Of a DNA stretch of 64,000 nucleotides, positions 1-8,046 are shown in pieces. The notes below the pieces were generated by a model, which saw only the letters and a list, made by a program, of their open reading frames with translations, ran no database searches and was not told the origin of the DNA. The stretch is from positions 513,061-577,060 of the forward strand of contig PNMM01000002.1 in NCBI GenBank assembly GCA_013823625.1, given 5' to 3'. A program made the position numbers and the translations under genes. Origin of the DNA: Microbacterium sp. GTDB lineage: Bacteria; Actinomycetota; Actinomycetes; Actinomycetales; Microbacteriaceae. How positions within the stretch are numbered: position 1 is the first letter of the stretch; each line of letters starts with the position of its first letter.

Positions 1-1
1 C

Positions 2-184
2 TCGGTTGGCCAGGGCGGCGCGAGCAGCCAGTGGATGACCATCACGATCTACCTCTACAACCTCGGCTGGGGCCAGTTAAACTTCGGCCGCGCCGCCGCT
101 GTGGCCTGGCTGCTCTTTCTCATCATCGTTCTCGTTGGCTTGATCAACGTGGCCATCACTCGATCGATTGCGAAGGCATCATGA
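2..184 (+). CDS. Sugar ABC transporter permease, C-terminal fragment (MalF/CebF type)
   Basis: Only the last 60 residues are in the window; the gene begins upstream. The reading frame starting at base 2 ends at TGA 182-184. It contains one hydrophobic segment (AVAWLLFLIIVLVGLINVAI) followed by a short basic tail, as expected for the last membrane helix of a binding-protein-dependent sugar permease. Its stop overlaps the ATG of the next permease (ATGA at 181-184), so the two are translationally coupled. The call rests mainly on this coupling to an obvious second permease and a beta-glucosidase; the fragment alone would be ambiguous. Confidence 0.75.
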   Translation, partial: SVGQGGASSQWMTITIYLYNLGWGQLNFGRAAAVAWLLFLIIVLVGLINVAITRSIAKAS

Positions 185-1056
185 CCGGCACCGGATTCCT
201 CGAACGGCGCCCCCGGCGTCGCAGGCTCGTCAATGGGCAGCGCCCCGGCTGGATGGCCTACGGCTTCCTTACGGCCGTCATGCTCGGCTCGATGTTTCCG
301 ATCTACTGGTCGTTTCTCATCGGTTCGGGTGACGCCTCCACCATCAACCAGCAAGACATCGTCTGGTGGCCGGGGGGCAACTTCCTGACCAACGCGGCGG
401 CCGTGCTCGAGAGCGACAGCGTCAACTTCTGGCGCGCGATCGGCAACTCGATTCTCGTCTCGACGGTGGTGTCAGCATCCGTCGTCTTGTTCTCGACGCT
501 TGCGGGCTACACCTTCGCCAAGCTGCGGTTTCGTGGCCGCGATGGCCTGCTGATCTTCGTCATCGCGACCATGGCCGTGCCGACGCAACTGGGCGTCGTG
601 CCGCTCTTCATCGCCATGAGCCAGCTGCAGCTCGCGGGCACGCTGTGGGCCGTCATCTTGCCCGCCGTCGTCAGCGCCTTCGGTGTGTTCTGGATGACGC
701 AGTACCTCGCGCAGGCCCTGCCCTACGAGCTCATCGAAGCCGCGCGCGTTGACGGCGCCAGCATGATTCGCACGTTCTGGTCGGTCGCCCTGCCGGCGGC
801 CCGGCCGGCGGCAGCCATGCTCGCGCTCTTCACCTTCATCGCCACGTGGACCAACTTCTTCTGGCCGTTCATCGTTCTTGACCGGCAGAACCCCACGCTC
901 CCCGTAGCGCTATCGCTGTTGCAAAGCAACTACTTCGTCGACTACTCGGTCGTCATGGCGGGCGTGATTTTGAGCACGATCCCCCTTCTGATTTTGTTCG
1001 TCGTCGCTGGCCGTCAACTCGTCAGTGGCATCATGCAAGGAGCTGTCAAGGGATGA
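181..1056 (+). CDS. Carbohydrate ABC transporter permease (MalG/CebG type)
   Basis: A 291-residue inner-membrane subunit of a sugar ABC importer. The start chosen is ATG 181, which overlaps the stop of the preceding permease; longer upstream readings in this frame run antiparallel to no known motif and are not needed. Several membrane helices are visible and the cytoplasmic EAA loop that contacts the ATPase is clear around YELIEAARVDGAS, followed by LPAARP. The stop overlaps the ATG of the GH1 gene (1053). No ATPase or binding protein is visible here; the binding protein is probably upstream of the window and the ATPase may be a shared MsiK-type subunit (inference). Substrate is probably a beta-glucoside such as cellobiose, judged from the coupled glucosidase. 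Confidence 0.9.
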   Translation: MTGTGFLERRPRRRRLVNGQRPGWMAYGFLTAVMLGSMFPIYWSFLIGSGDASTINQQDIVWWPGGNFLTNAAAVLESDSVNFWRAIGNSILVSTVVSASVVLFSTLAGYTFAKLRFRGRDGLLIFVIATMAVPTQLGVVPLFIAMSQLQLAGTLWAVILPAVVSAFGVFWMTQYLAQALPYELIEAARVDGASMIRTFWSVALPAARPAAAMLALFTFIATWTNFFWPFIVLDRQNPTLPVALSLLQSNYFVDYSVVMAGVILSTIPLLILFVVAGRQLVSGIMQGAVKG

Positions 1057-2510
1057 CCGCCCAGACGTCTGCGTCGCTCTCGACGCACACATCATCGCGC
1101 CCGATTCCGGCCGATTTTCGACTCGGGGTCGCCACCGCTGCCTACCAAATCGAAGGTGCCGCGCACCGCGACGGCCGAGCCGACTCGATCTGGGATGCCT
1201 TCTGCCGCGTTCCTGGGGCCGTCGTGGGCGGCGACAACGGAGACCGCGCGTGCGAGCACTACGACCGCTACCGCGACGACGTGGCGCTCATGCGCGACCT
1301 CGGCGTGCAGGTGTACCGCTTCAGCACGTCGTGGGCACGCGTGCAGCCCGACGGCCGCACCGCGAACGCCGCGGGCCTCGACTTCTATAGCCGCCTGGTC
1401 GACGAGCTTCTCGGGGCGGGCATTACGCCGTGGCTCACGCTCTACCACTGGGATCTTCCGCAAGCCCTCGAAGAGACCGGCGGCTGGCCCGCGCGCGACA
1501 CGGCCCTGCGGTTCGCTGACTACGCGGCCGATGTGCACAGCGTGCTGGGCGACCGCATCGTCAACTGGACGACGCTCAACGAGCCCTGGTGTTCGGCGTT
1601 CTTGGGATATTTGAGCGGGGAACATGCGCCGGGCATCCAGAACCCGCAAGCGTCACTCGACGCAGCGCACCACTTGCTGCTCGGCCACGGCCTGGCAACG
1701 CAGCGACTGCGCGAACTCGGCCCCGACTTGAGCCTCGGCATCACGCTCAACATGACCGTGGCCGACCCGGTCGACCCGACGAGTGCGGGCGATGTTGACG
1801 CGGCCCGCCGCATCGACGCGCAGCACAACCGGCTGTTTCTCGACCCGATCTTCCGTGGCGAATACCCCGCCGATCTGTTGGCCGATCTGGATGCGCGCGG
1901 GCTGCACCTGCCGGTGCTCGACGGCGACCTCGCCACGATCGCAACCCCCATCGACGCTCTGGGCATCAACTACTACAACGGCCAAGCCGTGAGCGTTGTG
2001 CCGCCGAGCGCAACGCCGCTCAACCACACGGCGCCGTCGGAGCGCGTCAAGCTCTCCCCGTTCCCGGCCGGCGACGGCATCTTCACGCACCCGCGCGGCC
2101 TGCCGACCACGGTCATGAACTGGGAAGTACAGCCCGATGGGCTCACGCGTCTGCTCGTGCGCATCGATGAGGAGTACACGCGCGATGCCGGCGTGACGCT
2201 CTACGTCACGGAGAACGGCGCTGCCTACACGGACGAGGTAGAGGCCGATGGCTCGGTCGACGACACCGAGCGCGCCGAGTTCTTGCGGCTGCACGTCGAC
2301 GCCATTCTCGACGCGATCGACGCCGGAGTGAACGTCAAGGGCTACTTCTACTGGTCGCTCATGGACAACTTCGAGTGGGCGTGGGGCTATGACAAACGGT
2401 TCGGCCTCGTGCGCGTCGATTACGAGTCGCAAGAGCGCACTGTCAAGTCAAGCGGACGGCTGTATCAGTCGATGATCGCGTCGCGCAGCGTGCCGCGGCA
2501 CGCTGGTTAG
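1053..2510 (+). CDS. GH1 beta-glucosidase
   Basis: 485 residues, the normal length of a bacterial family 1 glycoside hydrolase. The acid/base motif TLNEPW is present (Glu177) and the nucleophile motif YVTENGAAY (Glu387). The N-terminal FRLGVATAAYQIEGA motif and the C-terminal YWSLMDNFEWAWGY motif are typical of the family. No signal peptide is visible, so the enzyme should act in the cytoplasm on imported disaccharides such as cellobiose, giving glucose. It overlaps the upstream permease by four bases and is followed nine bases later by a LacI-type regulator, which together make a compact beta-glucoside operon. Exact substrate (beta-glucoside versus beta-galactoside) cannot be fixed from sequence alone. 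Confidence 0.93.
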   Translation: MTAQTSASLSTHTSSRPIPADFRLGVATAAYQIEGAAHRDGRADSIWDAFCRVPGAVVGGDNGDRACEHYDRYRDDVALMRDLGVQVYRFSTSWARVQPDGRTANAAGLDFYSRLVDELLGAGITPWLTLYHWDLPQALEETGGWPARDTALRFADYAADVHSVLGDRIVNWTTLNEPWCSAFLGYLSGEHAPGIQNPQASLDAAHHLLLGHGLATQRLRELGPDLSLGITLNMTVADPVDPTSAGDVDAARRIDAQHNRLFLDPIFRGEYPADLLADLDARGLHLPVLDGDLATIATPIDALGINYYNGQAVSVVPPSATPLNHTAPSERVKLSPFPAGDGIFTHPRGLPTTVMNWEVQPDGLTRLLVRIDEEYTRDAGVTLYVTENGAAYTDEVEADGSVDDTERAEFLRLHVDAILDAIDAGVNVKGYFYWSLMDNFEWAWGYDKRFGLVRVDYESQERTVKSSGRLYQSMIASRSVPRHAG

Positions 2511-2519
2511 GATTCAGCC

Positions 2520-3545
2520 ATGACGGCCGAAGGTTCGAGCGGGCGCGTCGCCCCCACGCTCGAGATGGTCGCTGAGCGCGCGGGCGTCTCGCGAGCGACT
2601 GTGTCGCGCGTGGTGAATGGTTCGCCGCGCGTGAGCGATGACACGGTGGCTGCCGTGACGGCGGCCATCGACGCCTTGCACTACACGCCCAATCGCGCCG
2701 CGCGGTCGTTGGCCAACCGGCGCTCGATGGCGATCGCGCTCGTGATTCCCGAAGAGACGAGCCGCTTCTTCGGCGACCCCTACTTCGCGGCCATCGTGCA
2801 GGGCATCTCAACCGTGCTCGACGAAACGGGCTACGTGCTCAATCTGCACCTCGCGAGTTCGAGCGGATCCTTCGACAAGACCGTGGCGTACCTGCAAGGC
2901 GGAAATGCCGACGGCGCGCTTGTCGTGTCTCACCACACGGGTGACCACGTGCTGTCGCAACTGGGCGCGAGCATCCCTGTCGTCTTTGGTGGCCGGCCCC
3001 TCGACCCGCAAGCGACCACGAGCTATTTCGTCGACGTTGACAACACCCTCGCAGCTCGCGCGGGCACGCAGTATTTGCTCGACCAGGGTCGGCGCCGCAT
3101 CGGCACGATCGCCGGGCCCGACGACATGCCCGCGGGCATCGACCGATTGGCCGGCTGGCGCGGCGCGCTGACGGATGCGGGGCTTACCACTGAGGCGGTC
3201 GTGCACGGTGACTTCTCTCTCGCCGGAGGGGTGCACGCCGCGCGCGAGCTGCTCGATGCCCACCCCGACCTCGACGCGATCTTTGTCGCGAGTGACCTCA
3301 TGGCCCTCGGAGCCATTTCCGTGCTCCGCGAGCGCGGCATTGCCGTGCCCGAGCAGGTTGCGGTTATGGGCTTCGACGATTCACCGGCCGCGCTCGCGAG
3401 CGAGATTCCGCTCACGACCGTGCGGCAACCCTCGGTTGAGCAAGGCGAGCGCATGGCACGGATCTTGCTCGGCTTGCTCGAGGGCGAGAACTTTCCGCGT
3501 CGGCACATCATGCCAACCGAGATTGTCGTTCGCGCGAGCGCCTAG
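2520..3545 (+). CDS. LacI-family transcriptional regulator of the beta-glucoside operon
   Basis: 341 residues with a LacI N-terminal helix-turn-helix (TLEMVAERAGVSRATVSRVV) and hinge (ALHYTPNRAARSLA), followed by a periplasmic-binding-protein-like effector domain ending in the usual GFDDSPAA and TTVRQPS motifs. It is the last gene of the beta-glucoside operon and most likely represses it in the absence of sugar, as CebR does in streptomycetes. The target operator is not in the window, since the operon promoter lies upstream. Confidence in family is high; the ligand is inferred from the neighbours. Confidence 0.92.
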   Translation: MTAEGSSGRVAPTLEMVAERAGVSRATVSRVVNGSPRVSDDTVAAVTAAIDALHYTPNRAARSLANRRSMAIALVIPEETSRFFGDPYFAAIVQGISTVLDETGYVLNLHLASSSGSFDKTVAYLQGGNADGALVVSHHTGDHVLSQLGASIPVVFGGRPLDPQATTSYFVDVDNTLAARAGTQYLLDQGRRRIGTIAGPDDMPAGIDRLAGWRGALTDAGLTTEAVVHGDFSLAGGVHAARELLDAHPDLDAIFVASDLMALGAISVLRERGIAVPEQVAVMGFDDSPAALASEIPLTTVRQPSVEQGERMARILLGLLEGENFPRRHIMPTEIVVRASA

Positions 3546-3568
3546 GCACGGCGGCTACCCTGGTAGCC

Positions 3569-3844
3569 ATGAACCGCGGACGCGCCATTCTCTCGTCGGT
3601 GCTCGTCGCGCTCGGGGCGCTCGCCTACGGCGCATCGCCGATCGACATCATTCCTGAGCTGCTGACAGGCCCTCTCGGCCTGACGGACGACCTCGCCGTC
3701 TGGATCGGCGCGGGCTTCGCCATCTGGAAGCTCCTGTCGGGAAGCAAAGCCGGGCCGGGCACTCCGCCGCCCGCCGCGGGCCAGTCGGCCCCTGAGCAGC
3801 CCGCGGCCGAACAGCCGCGGTGGGAGCAGAAGGCGCCAGAGTAG
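3569..3844 (+). CDS. Small membrane protein with DUF1232 (YkvA-like) core
   Basis: 91 residues. The segment ASPIDIIPELLTGPLGLTDD matches the DUF1232/YkvA signature (SPIDLIPD followed by a gap and LDD) and sits between two hydrophobic stretches. The C-terminal 30 residues are rich in Pro, Ala, Gln and Glu and look disordered. The function of the family is not known. It follows the LacI gene by 23 bases but is probably not part of the sugar operon by function. Confidence 0.75.
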   Translation: MNRGRAILSSVLVALGALAYGASPIDIIPELLTGPLGLTDDLAVWIGAGFAIWKLLSGSKAGPGTPPPAAGQSAPEQPAAEQPRWEQKAPE

Positions 3845-3853
3845 GGTTCGACC

Positions 3854-4138
3854 ATGAGCCTCACGGTCACGCACGAGCCCGATGCCGAGCGTTACGCCGC
3901 CTACGAGGGCGATGAGCTTCAGGGTTGGATCGTTTACGACCGGGTCGGAACGACCATGCGACTGTTGCACGCGGAGGTTCCGCCCGTCATGCGCAACAAG
4001 GGCGTCGGCGGCGAGGTCGTGCGCGCAATTCTCGACGACCTGCGAGTTTCGACGACCGACCGGGTTCAGCCGGTGTGCGGATTCGTCGTCATGTGGATGC
4101 GCCGGCATCCCGAATACGCCGACCTCACGACGCGCTAG
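3854..4138 (+). CDS. Small GNAT-fold N-acetyltransferase (NATD1/YidJ-like)
   Basis: 94 residues, the length of the minimal one-domain GNAT proteins related to human NATD1. The acetyl-CoA loop is seen as VPPVMRNKGVGGEVVRAIL (residues about 44 to 62), followed by a conserved C-terminal part containing VCGFVVMWMRRHPEY. Typical relatives carry a cysteine in this last motif and it is present here. It lies nine bases after the DUF1232 gene and its 3' end overlaps the end of the opposite-strand gene by 14 bases. Its acceptor substrate is unknown. Confidence 0.85.
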   Translation: MSLTVTHEPDAERYAAYEGDELQGWIVYDRVGTTMRLLHAEVPPVMRNKGVGGEVVRAILDDLRVSTTDRVQPVCGFVVMWMRRHPEYADLTTR

Positions 4139-4736
4139 GCACGTCCAGAGTCGCCCGGCACACGTCATCGGTCCATTGGAAGTTCAGCGGTATGCGCTGA
4201 ACGTAGGCGAGTTCTCCCCACGCCCAGTCGAGGGTCACTTCAGAAAGGTGTATTCCGTCGCGTGGAGCGGTGCGGGTGAGTTCAACCACAAGAACTGTTG
4301 GCTCGAACCCCACAACCGCGCTGGAACCGTTCGCTGCAAGTAGTGCGGTGAGCGACCGTTGTTCTTCGCGACTCAGCGACGCGATCGACTCGCCCTCGAT
4401 TGAGGCGACGGCCGCTATCGACATGGCTTCGCTCTCCAGGGGCTCAACGCCCACGTAGGTTTCTTCGTCGATCGCGGAAAGCTGAACTTCGAGGAGTGCG
4501 CTGCTCGACCCCGACGGTGACGTACAACTCACCGACGTGATCGTGAAGCCGTCGGCCGACTTCGGCGACAACAGAAGGACGACGCCGCTCGACACGGCGA
4601 CGTACAGCGCCCAGATAACGAGAAGAGGGATGGCCACAATCGCAACCACAGAGACCACGACAACGACCGCCTGAGCGCCACGACTGCGAGCTGTGGCAGT
4701 GCTGACGACATCGACGGGCGTGTCGAAGAGGTCCAT
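4125..4736 (-). CDS. Single-pass membrane protein, function unknown
   Basis: About 203 residues from the methionine of MDLFDTPVDVV; an upstream in-frame ATG at 4772 would add 12 residues but reads less like an N-terminus. A single long hydrophobic segment (AVVVVVSVVAIVAIPLLVIW, residues about 24 to 43) follows a short cytoplasmic head, and the remaining 150 residues would be outside the membrane. There are two cysteines in the outside domain. I do not recognise the family. The gene converges with the GNAT gene and overlaps its 3' end. Confidence 0.65.
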   Translation of the reverse strand: MDLFDTPVDVVSTATARSRGAQAVVVVVSVVAIVAIPLLVIWALYVAVSSGVVLLLSPKSADGFTITSVSCTSPSGSSSALLEVQLSAIDEETYVGVEPLESEAMSIAAVASIEGESIASLSREEQRSLTALLAANGSSAVVGFEPTVLVVELTRTAPRDGIHLSEVTLDWAWGELAYVQRIPLNFQWTDDVCRATLDVPSAS

Positions 4737-4804
4737 GACCCGACTCTCGCAGATGATCGGCGCGGTCGTCACAGTTGTTTCGTGATCGTGATGCCCGGTA
4801 GCGC

Positions 4805-5107
4805 CTACAGGCGAATGCTGCCTCGATAGCGGTCGTCAGCATCCGGGTCGCGGTCGGTCTGCAGCACGCCGAGGTCGCCGTCGCCGGGGATCGGCGCGGG
4901 GGCGGGCAGCGAGCTTTGGCGGTCGAGCTCGAGCGCGGCTTCGTGCCGCGTCGGGTTGAAGACCTCATCGCCGATGCCGACGAGGCCGCCGCCTGAACCA
5001 CCGCGCCGGCCGTTGCCGCGCAGGTCGATGAGACCGAGCCGCTGGGCGACCGCGCCCAGTACGACGACAGTTGCCGCAATCAGCAGCCAGCCCCACCACG
5101 CGATCAC
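4805..5107 (-). CDS. Small membrane-anchored protein, function unknown
   Basis: 100 residues beginning with a hydrophobic anchor (WGWLLIAATVVVLGAVAQRL), then a glycine/arginine-rich linker and an acidic tail. No catalytic motif is visible. Similar anchored proteins are common in Microbacteriaceae but I cannot assign a role. It lies between the unknown membrane protein and the haem-type transporter pair, all on the minus strand, and might be a late member of that transcription unit. Confidence 0.6.
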   Translation of the reverse strand: MIAWWGWLLIAATVVVLGAVAQRLGLIDLRGNGRRGGSGGGLVGIGDEVFNPTRHEAALELDRQSSLPAPAPIPGDGDLGVLQTDRDPDADDRYRGSIRL

Positions 5108-5141
5108 GGTGTGAGCCTAGCCGCCGAGCGCCGCGGTGCGG

Positions 5142-5924
5142 TCAGTCGCGCAGCGGCAAGACAATCGGGCGGTCGGATGCTCCCAGGCGGTGAATCTGCA
5201 CGTCGAGCCCGTAGACCCGCCCGACGCGGTCGGCCGTCATGACCTCGTGCGGGGTTCCGACGGCGTCGAGCCGGCCATGGTCGAGCAGCGCGATGCGATC
5301 GGCGTAGGCGCCCGCGAGCGAGAGATCATGCACGACGACGACGACCGCGCGGCCGTCGGCGGCCAACCGGCGCGCGAGCCTCATGACGTCTTCTTGGTGG
5401 CGCAAGTCGAGGGCAGCGGTCGGCTCATCGAGAAACACGATCGGTGTCGTCTGGGCGAGCACGCGCGCGAGCGAGACGCGCGCCTGCTCGCCGCCACTCA
5501 GGCTCGTGAAGCGACGCCCCAGGAGATGCGTGATGTCGGTAGCCTCGATGGCCTCGGTGACGGCACGTTGGTCGTCGGCGAGCTCGGCGCTGCGCATCCA
5601 TGGGCTCCGCCCCATCTGAACGATCTCGATGACGCGAAACGGAAAGCTCACGGTGTTCGCTTGCGAGAGCACCGCGCGGCGACGCGCGAGTTCGAGCGGG
5701 CGATACGTGTGCACGGCGCGGCCCATGACCTCGACCGTGCCCTCGCTAGGGCGCTGGTCGCCGCTCAGTACCGAGAGCAACGTCGACTTTCCGGCGCCGT
5801 TGGGCCCGACGAGCGCGAGCACCTCACCACTGCGCACCTCGAGGTCGACGGCCGCGAGAATCTCGCGATCGTCGCGGCTCACGTGCACGCCGCGTGCGGC
5901 AATCACGACGGACGACGTGCTCAT
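5142..5924 (-). CDS. hmuV: Haem/siderophore ABC transporter ATP-binding protein (HmuV-like)
   Basis: 260 residues with Walker A GPNGAGKST, signature LSGGEQARVSLARVL, Walker B VFLDEPTAALD and the H-loop VVVVHDLSLA. The overall pattern, including SGDQRPSEGTVEVMGRAV and IVQMGRSPW, is characteristic of the HmuV/FecE group that energises import of haem or iron chelates. The start chosen is ATG 5924, which overlaps the stop of the permease gene (ATGA at 5921-5924). It is the last gene of the lplA-like/hmuU/hmuV unit. The ligand cannot be read from the ATPase. Confidence 0.9.
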   Translation of the reverse strand: MSTSSVVIAARGVHVSRDDREILAAVDLEVRSGEVLALVGPNGAGKSTLLSVLSGDQRPSEGTVEVMGRAVHTYRPLELARRRAVLSQANTVSFPFRVIEIVQMGRSPWMRSAELADDQRAVTEAIEATDITHLLGRRFTSLSGGEQARVSLARVLAQTTPIVFLDEPTAALDLRHQEDVMRLARRLAADGRAVVVVVHDLSLAGAYADRIALLDHGRLDAVGTPHEVMTADRVGRVYGLDVQIHRLGASDRPIVLPLRD

Positions 5925-6961
5925 GCCCACCCCCCGCTGCGGCGACGCTGGCGGTAAAGCAGCCAGAAGAAGAACGGGCCGCCTACGAGTGACGTGAGCA
6001 TGCCGATGGGCAACTCGGCTCCGGCAACGAGCGTGCGCGTGAGCAAGTCGGCGACGACGAGCAGGGCACCGCCGCCGACGGCACTCGCGAGAATGAGGCC
6101 GCGGTGGGCGGGGCCGATGATCATGCGAATGAGGTGCGGCACGACGAGGCCGACGAACGCGATGATGCCGACGAAAGCGACGGCCGCTCCGGTGAGTAGG
6201 GCGACGAGCACGATCGAGACGAGCCGCAGCCGCTCAACGTCGACGCCGAGGTGCCGCGCATTGCGCTCGCCGAGCGCAAGCAAGTCGTAACGACGCGCGA
6301 GCACGAGAGAGATCGCGATGCCCACGGCGGCGACCGCGGCGACGAGCGCCACCTGGTCCCAGCGCGAACCGGCGAGCGATCCCAGTTGCCAGAAGACGAT
6401 CTGCTCGCGGCTCGCCGTGTCGGCCGCGAAGAGCACGAACGCGATGCCCGCTTGCGCGATGGCATTGACCGCGATGCCCGTGAGCAGCAGCGTCACCACC
6501 TCGGTGCGCCCACCCGCGCGTGCAACGGCGTACACGAGCAAGGTCGCCAACAGGCCACCGATGAACGCGAAGAGGGCCACCCCCGGACCGCCCAGAACGG
6601 ATGCGCCGAGTGCAATCGCCGCCGACGCCCCGAGCGCGGCTCCCGACGAGACCCCCACGACACCGGGCTCGGCGAGCGGGTTACCGAAGACGGCCTGCAT
6701 GACGGCTCCGGCCACGGCGAGGGCCGCGCCCACCGCGAGCCCCATGACGATGCGCGGAAACCGCACAACCCACAGCGTTGACTCGACGATCGGGTCGGTC
6801 GGCGCCCATGTCGTGTTGATGCCCATCGCGCGCAGCAACGACCCGGCCACTTCTGTGGGCGTGATCGGCAGTTGCCCCGTGATGGCCGACAGCACAATGC
6901 CGCCGACGAGTACGCCGGCGAGCAAGAGGGTGAGGGCAAGGGCCCGGATGCGCGGACTCAC
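5921..6961 (-). CDS. hmuU: FecCD-family haem/iron ABC transporter permease (HmuU-like)
   Basis: 346 residues if GTG 6961 is the start; this GTG overlaps the stop of the upstream gene as GTGA (6958-6961), the same coupling used repeatedly in this window. A GTG at 6979 would add six residues. The protein has about nine hydrophobic helices and FecCD motifs such as RFPRIVMGLAVGAALAVAG, NPLAEPGVVGVSSGAALGA and VPHLIRMIIGPAHR. It should form a homodimeric membrane channel with HmuV. The usual binding protein HmuT is absent from this cluster, its place being taken by a lipoate-ligase-like gene, so the binding protein must be encoded elsewhere. Confidence 0.9.
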   Translation of the reverse strand: MSPRIRALALTLLLAGVLVGGIVLSAITGQLPITPTEVAGSLLRAMGINTTWAPTDPIVESTLWVVRFPRIVMGLAVGAALAVAGAVMQAVFGNPLAEPGVVGVSSGAALGASAAIALGASVLGGPGVALFAFIGGLLATLLVYAVARAGGRTEVVTLLLTGIAVNAIAQAGIAFVLFAADTASREQIVFWQLGSLAGSRWDQVALVAAVAAVGIAISLVLARRYDLLALGERNARHLGVDVERLRLVSIVLVALLTGAAVAFVGIIAFVGLVVPHLIRMIIGPAHRGLILASAVGGGALLVVADLLTRTLVAGAELPIGMLTSLVGGPFFFWLLYRQRRRSGGWA

Positions 6962-8037
6962 GGCACCCGATACAGCCACTCGTGCGTCGAAAACTTCTCG
7001 GCCACGAGGCGATTCGCCCGCTCGAGTTCGGCCTCAGTAATGGCGCTCTCGGTCAGCCCGTTCTGCGCGCGGAACGTCGCCACGAGTCGATCGATGATCT
7101 CCTCGCGCGCGAGGCCCGTTTGCGACTTGAGCGGGTCGACGCGCTTATTGGCGCTCGCGATGCCCTTGTCGCTGAGTTTCTCGCGACCGATGCGCAGCAC
7201 TTCGACCATGCGATCGCCATCCATGTCGTAGGCCATTGTCACGTGGTGCAGCACGGCGCCCGAACCGAGACGCTTCTGCGCGGCCCCGCCGATCTTGCCG
7301 CTCGGGCTCGTGATGTCGTTGAGAGGTTGGTAGCTCGCCTCGATGCCGAGGCCGCGCAACGCCACGATCACCCACTCGTCGAGAAACGCGTACGAGTCGG
7401 CAAAGCTCATGCCCTGCACGAGAGCCGAGGGTGCATAGAGCGAGTACGTGATCGCGGATGCTGGCTCGATGAACATCGCGCCTCCCCCCGAAATGCGGCG
7501 CACCACCTCGAAGCCGTACTTCTGCGCATTCTCACGGTCGACCTCGTTGCGCACGCTCTGGAACGAGCCGATGACGACCGCGGGGCTCGACCACTCCCAG
7601 ATGCGCAGGGTGGGGCCGCGGCGTCCGTCGCCAACTTCTTCGGCGAGCACTTGGTCGAGGGCCATCTGCTGCAGGGGAGCCAGGGCTGGCCCGCGCAGTA
7701 CCTGCCACTCGTAATCGGCGAAGGTCGTGGCGCTCGAGAGCGCGCGACGCACGGTCGTGGCCACGGCTTCGGGGCTGAAGCCGAGCAGTACGGCGCCGGG
7801 CGGAAGGGCATCCCGAACCGCGATCGTCAGCGCTGCGGCATCCGTATCGGCGGCAAGCCCGAGCACGGCGGCCTCAATCGCGGGGATGGTCTCGTCGGGT
7901 TCGACGAAGAAGTCTCCGGCCAACCGGAACGCGCTGATGCGACCGTCGGTCACCTCGAGATCGACGACGACGAGCTTGCCGCCGGGAACCTTGAATTCTC
8001 CGTGCAGCTCGTCACCGTGCGGCATGTGAGCGGGCAT
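6958..8037 (-). CDS. Lipoate-protein ligase A family protein with N-terminal accessory domain
   Basis: 359 residues. Residues about 105 to 340 form the biotin/lipoate A/B ligase fold: RRISGGGAMF at 180-189 is the lipoate/adenylate-binding loop and Lys248 in SGKIGGAAQKR is the conserved catalytic-type lysine. Residues about 12 to 95 (GKLVVVDLEVTDGRISAFRL, GDFF) resemble the small accessory domain that in E. coli LplA sits at the C-terminus, so the order appears swapped. Expected role: attachment of lipoate or octanoate to E2/GcvH lysines. It is coupled to the haem-type permease downstream, a partnership that has no obvious biochemical reason. Confidence 0.85.
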   Translation of the reverse strand: MPAHMPHGDELHGEFKVPGGKLVVVDLEVTDGRISAFRLAGDFFVEPDETIPAIEAAVLGLAADTDAAALTIAVRDALPPGAVLLGFSPEAVATTVRRALSSATTFADYEWQVLRGPALAPLQQMALDQVLAEEVGDGRRGPTLRIWEWSSPAVVIGSFQSVRNEVDRENAQKYGFEVVRRISGGGAMFIEPASAITYSLYAPSALVQGMSFADSYAFLDEWVIVALRGLGIEASYQPLNDITSPSGKIGGAAQKRLGSGAVLHHVTMAYDMDGDRMVEVLRIGREKLSDKGIASANKRVDPLKSQTGLAREEIIDRLVATFRAQNGLTESAITEAELERANRLVAEKFSTHEWLYRVP

Positions 8038-8046
8038 AGCCCCAGC

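Noticed and set aside
4740..4804. Possible riboswitch or small RNA upstream of minus-strand genes
   Set aside because: Only a short gap with no conserved structure that I can recognise.
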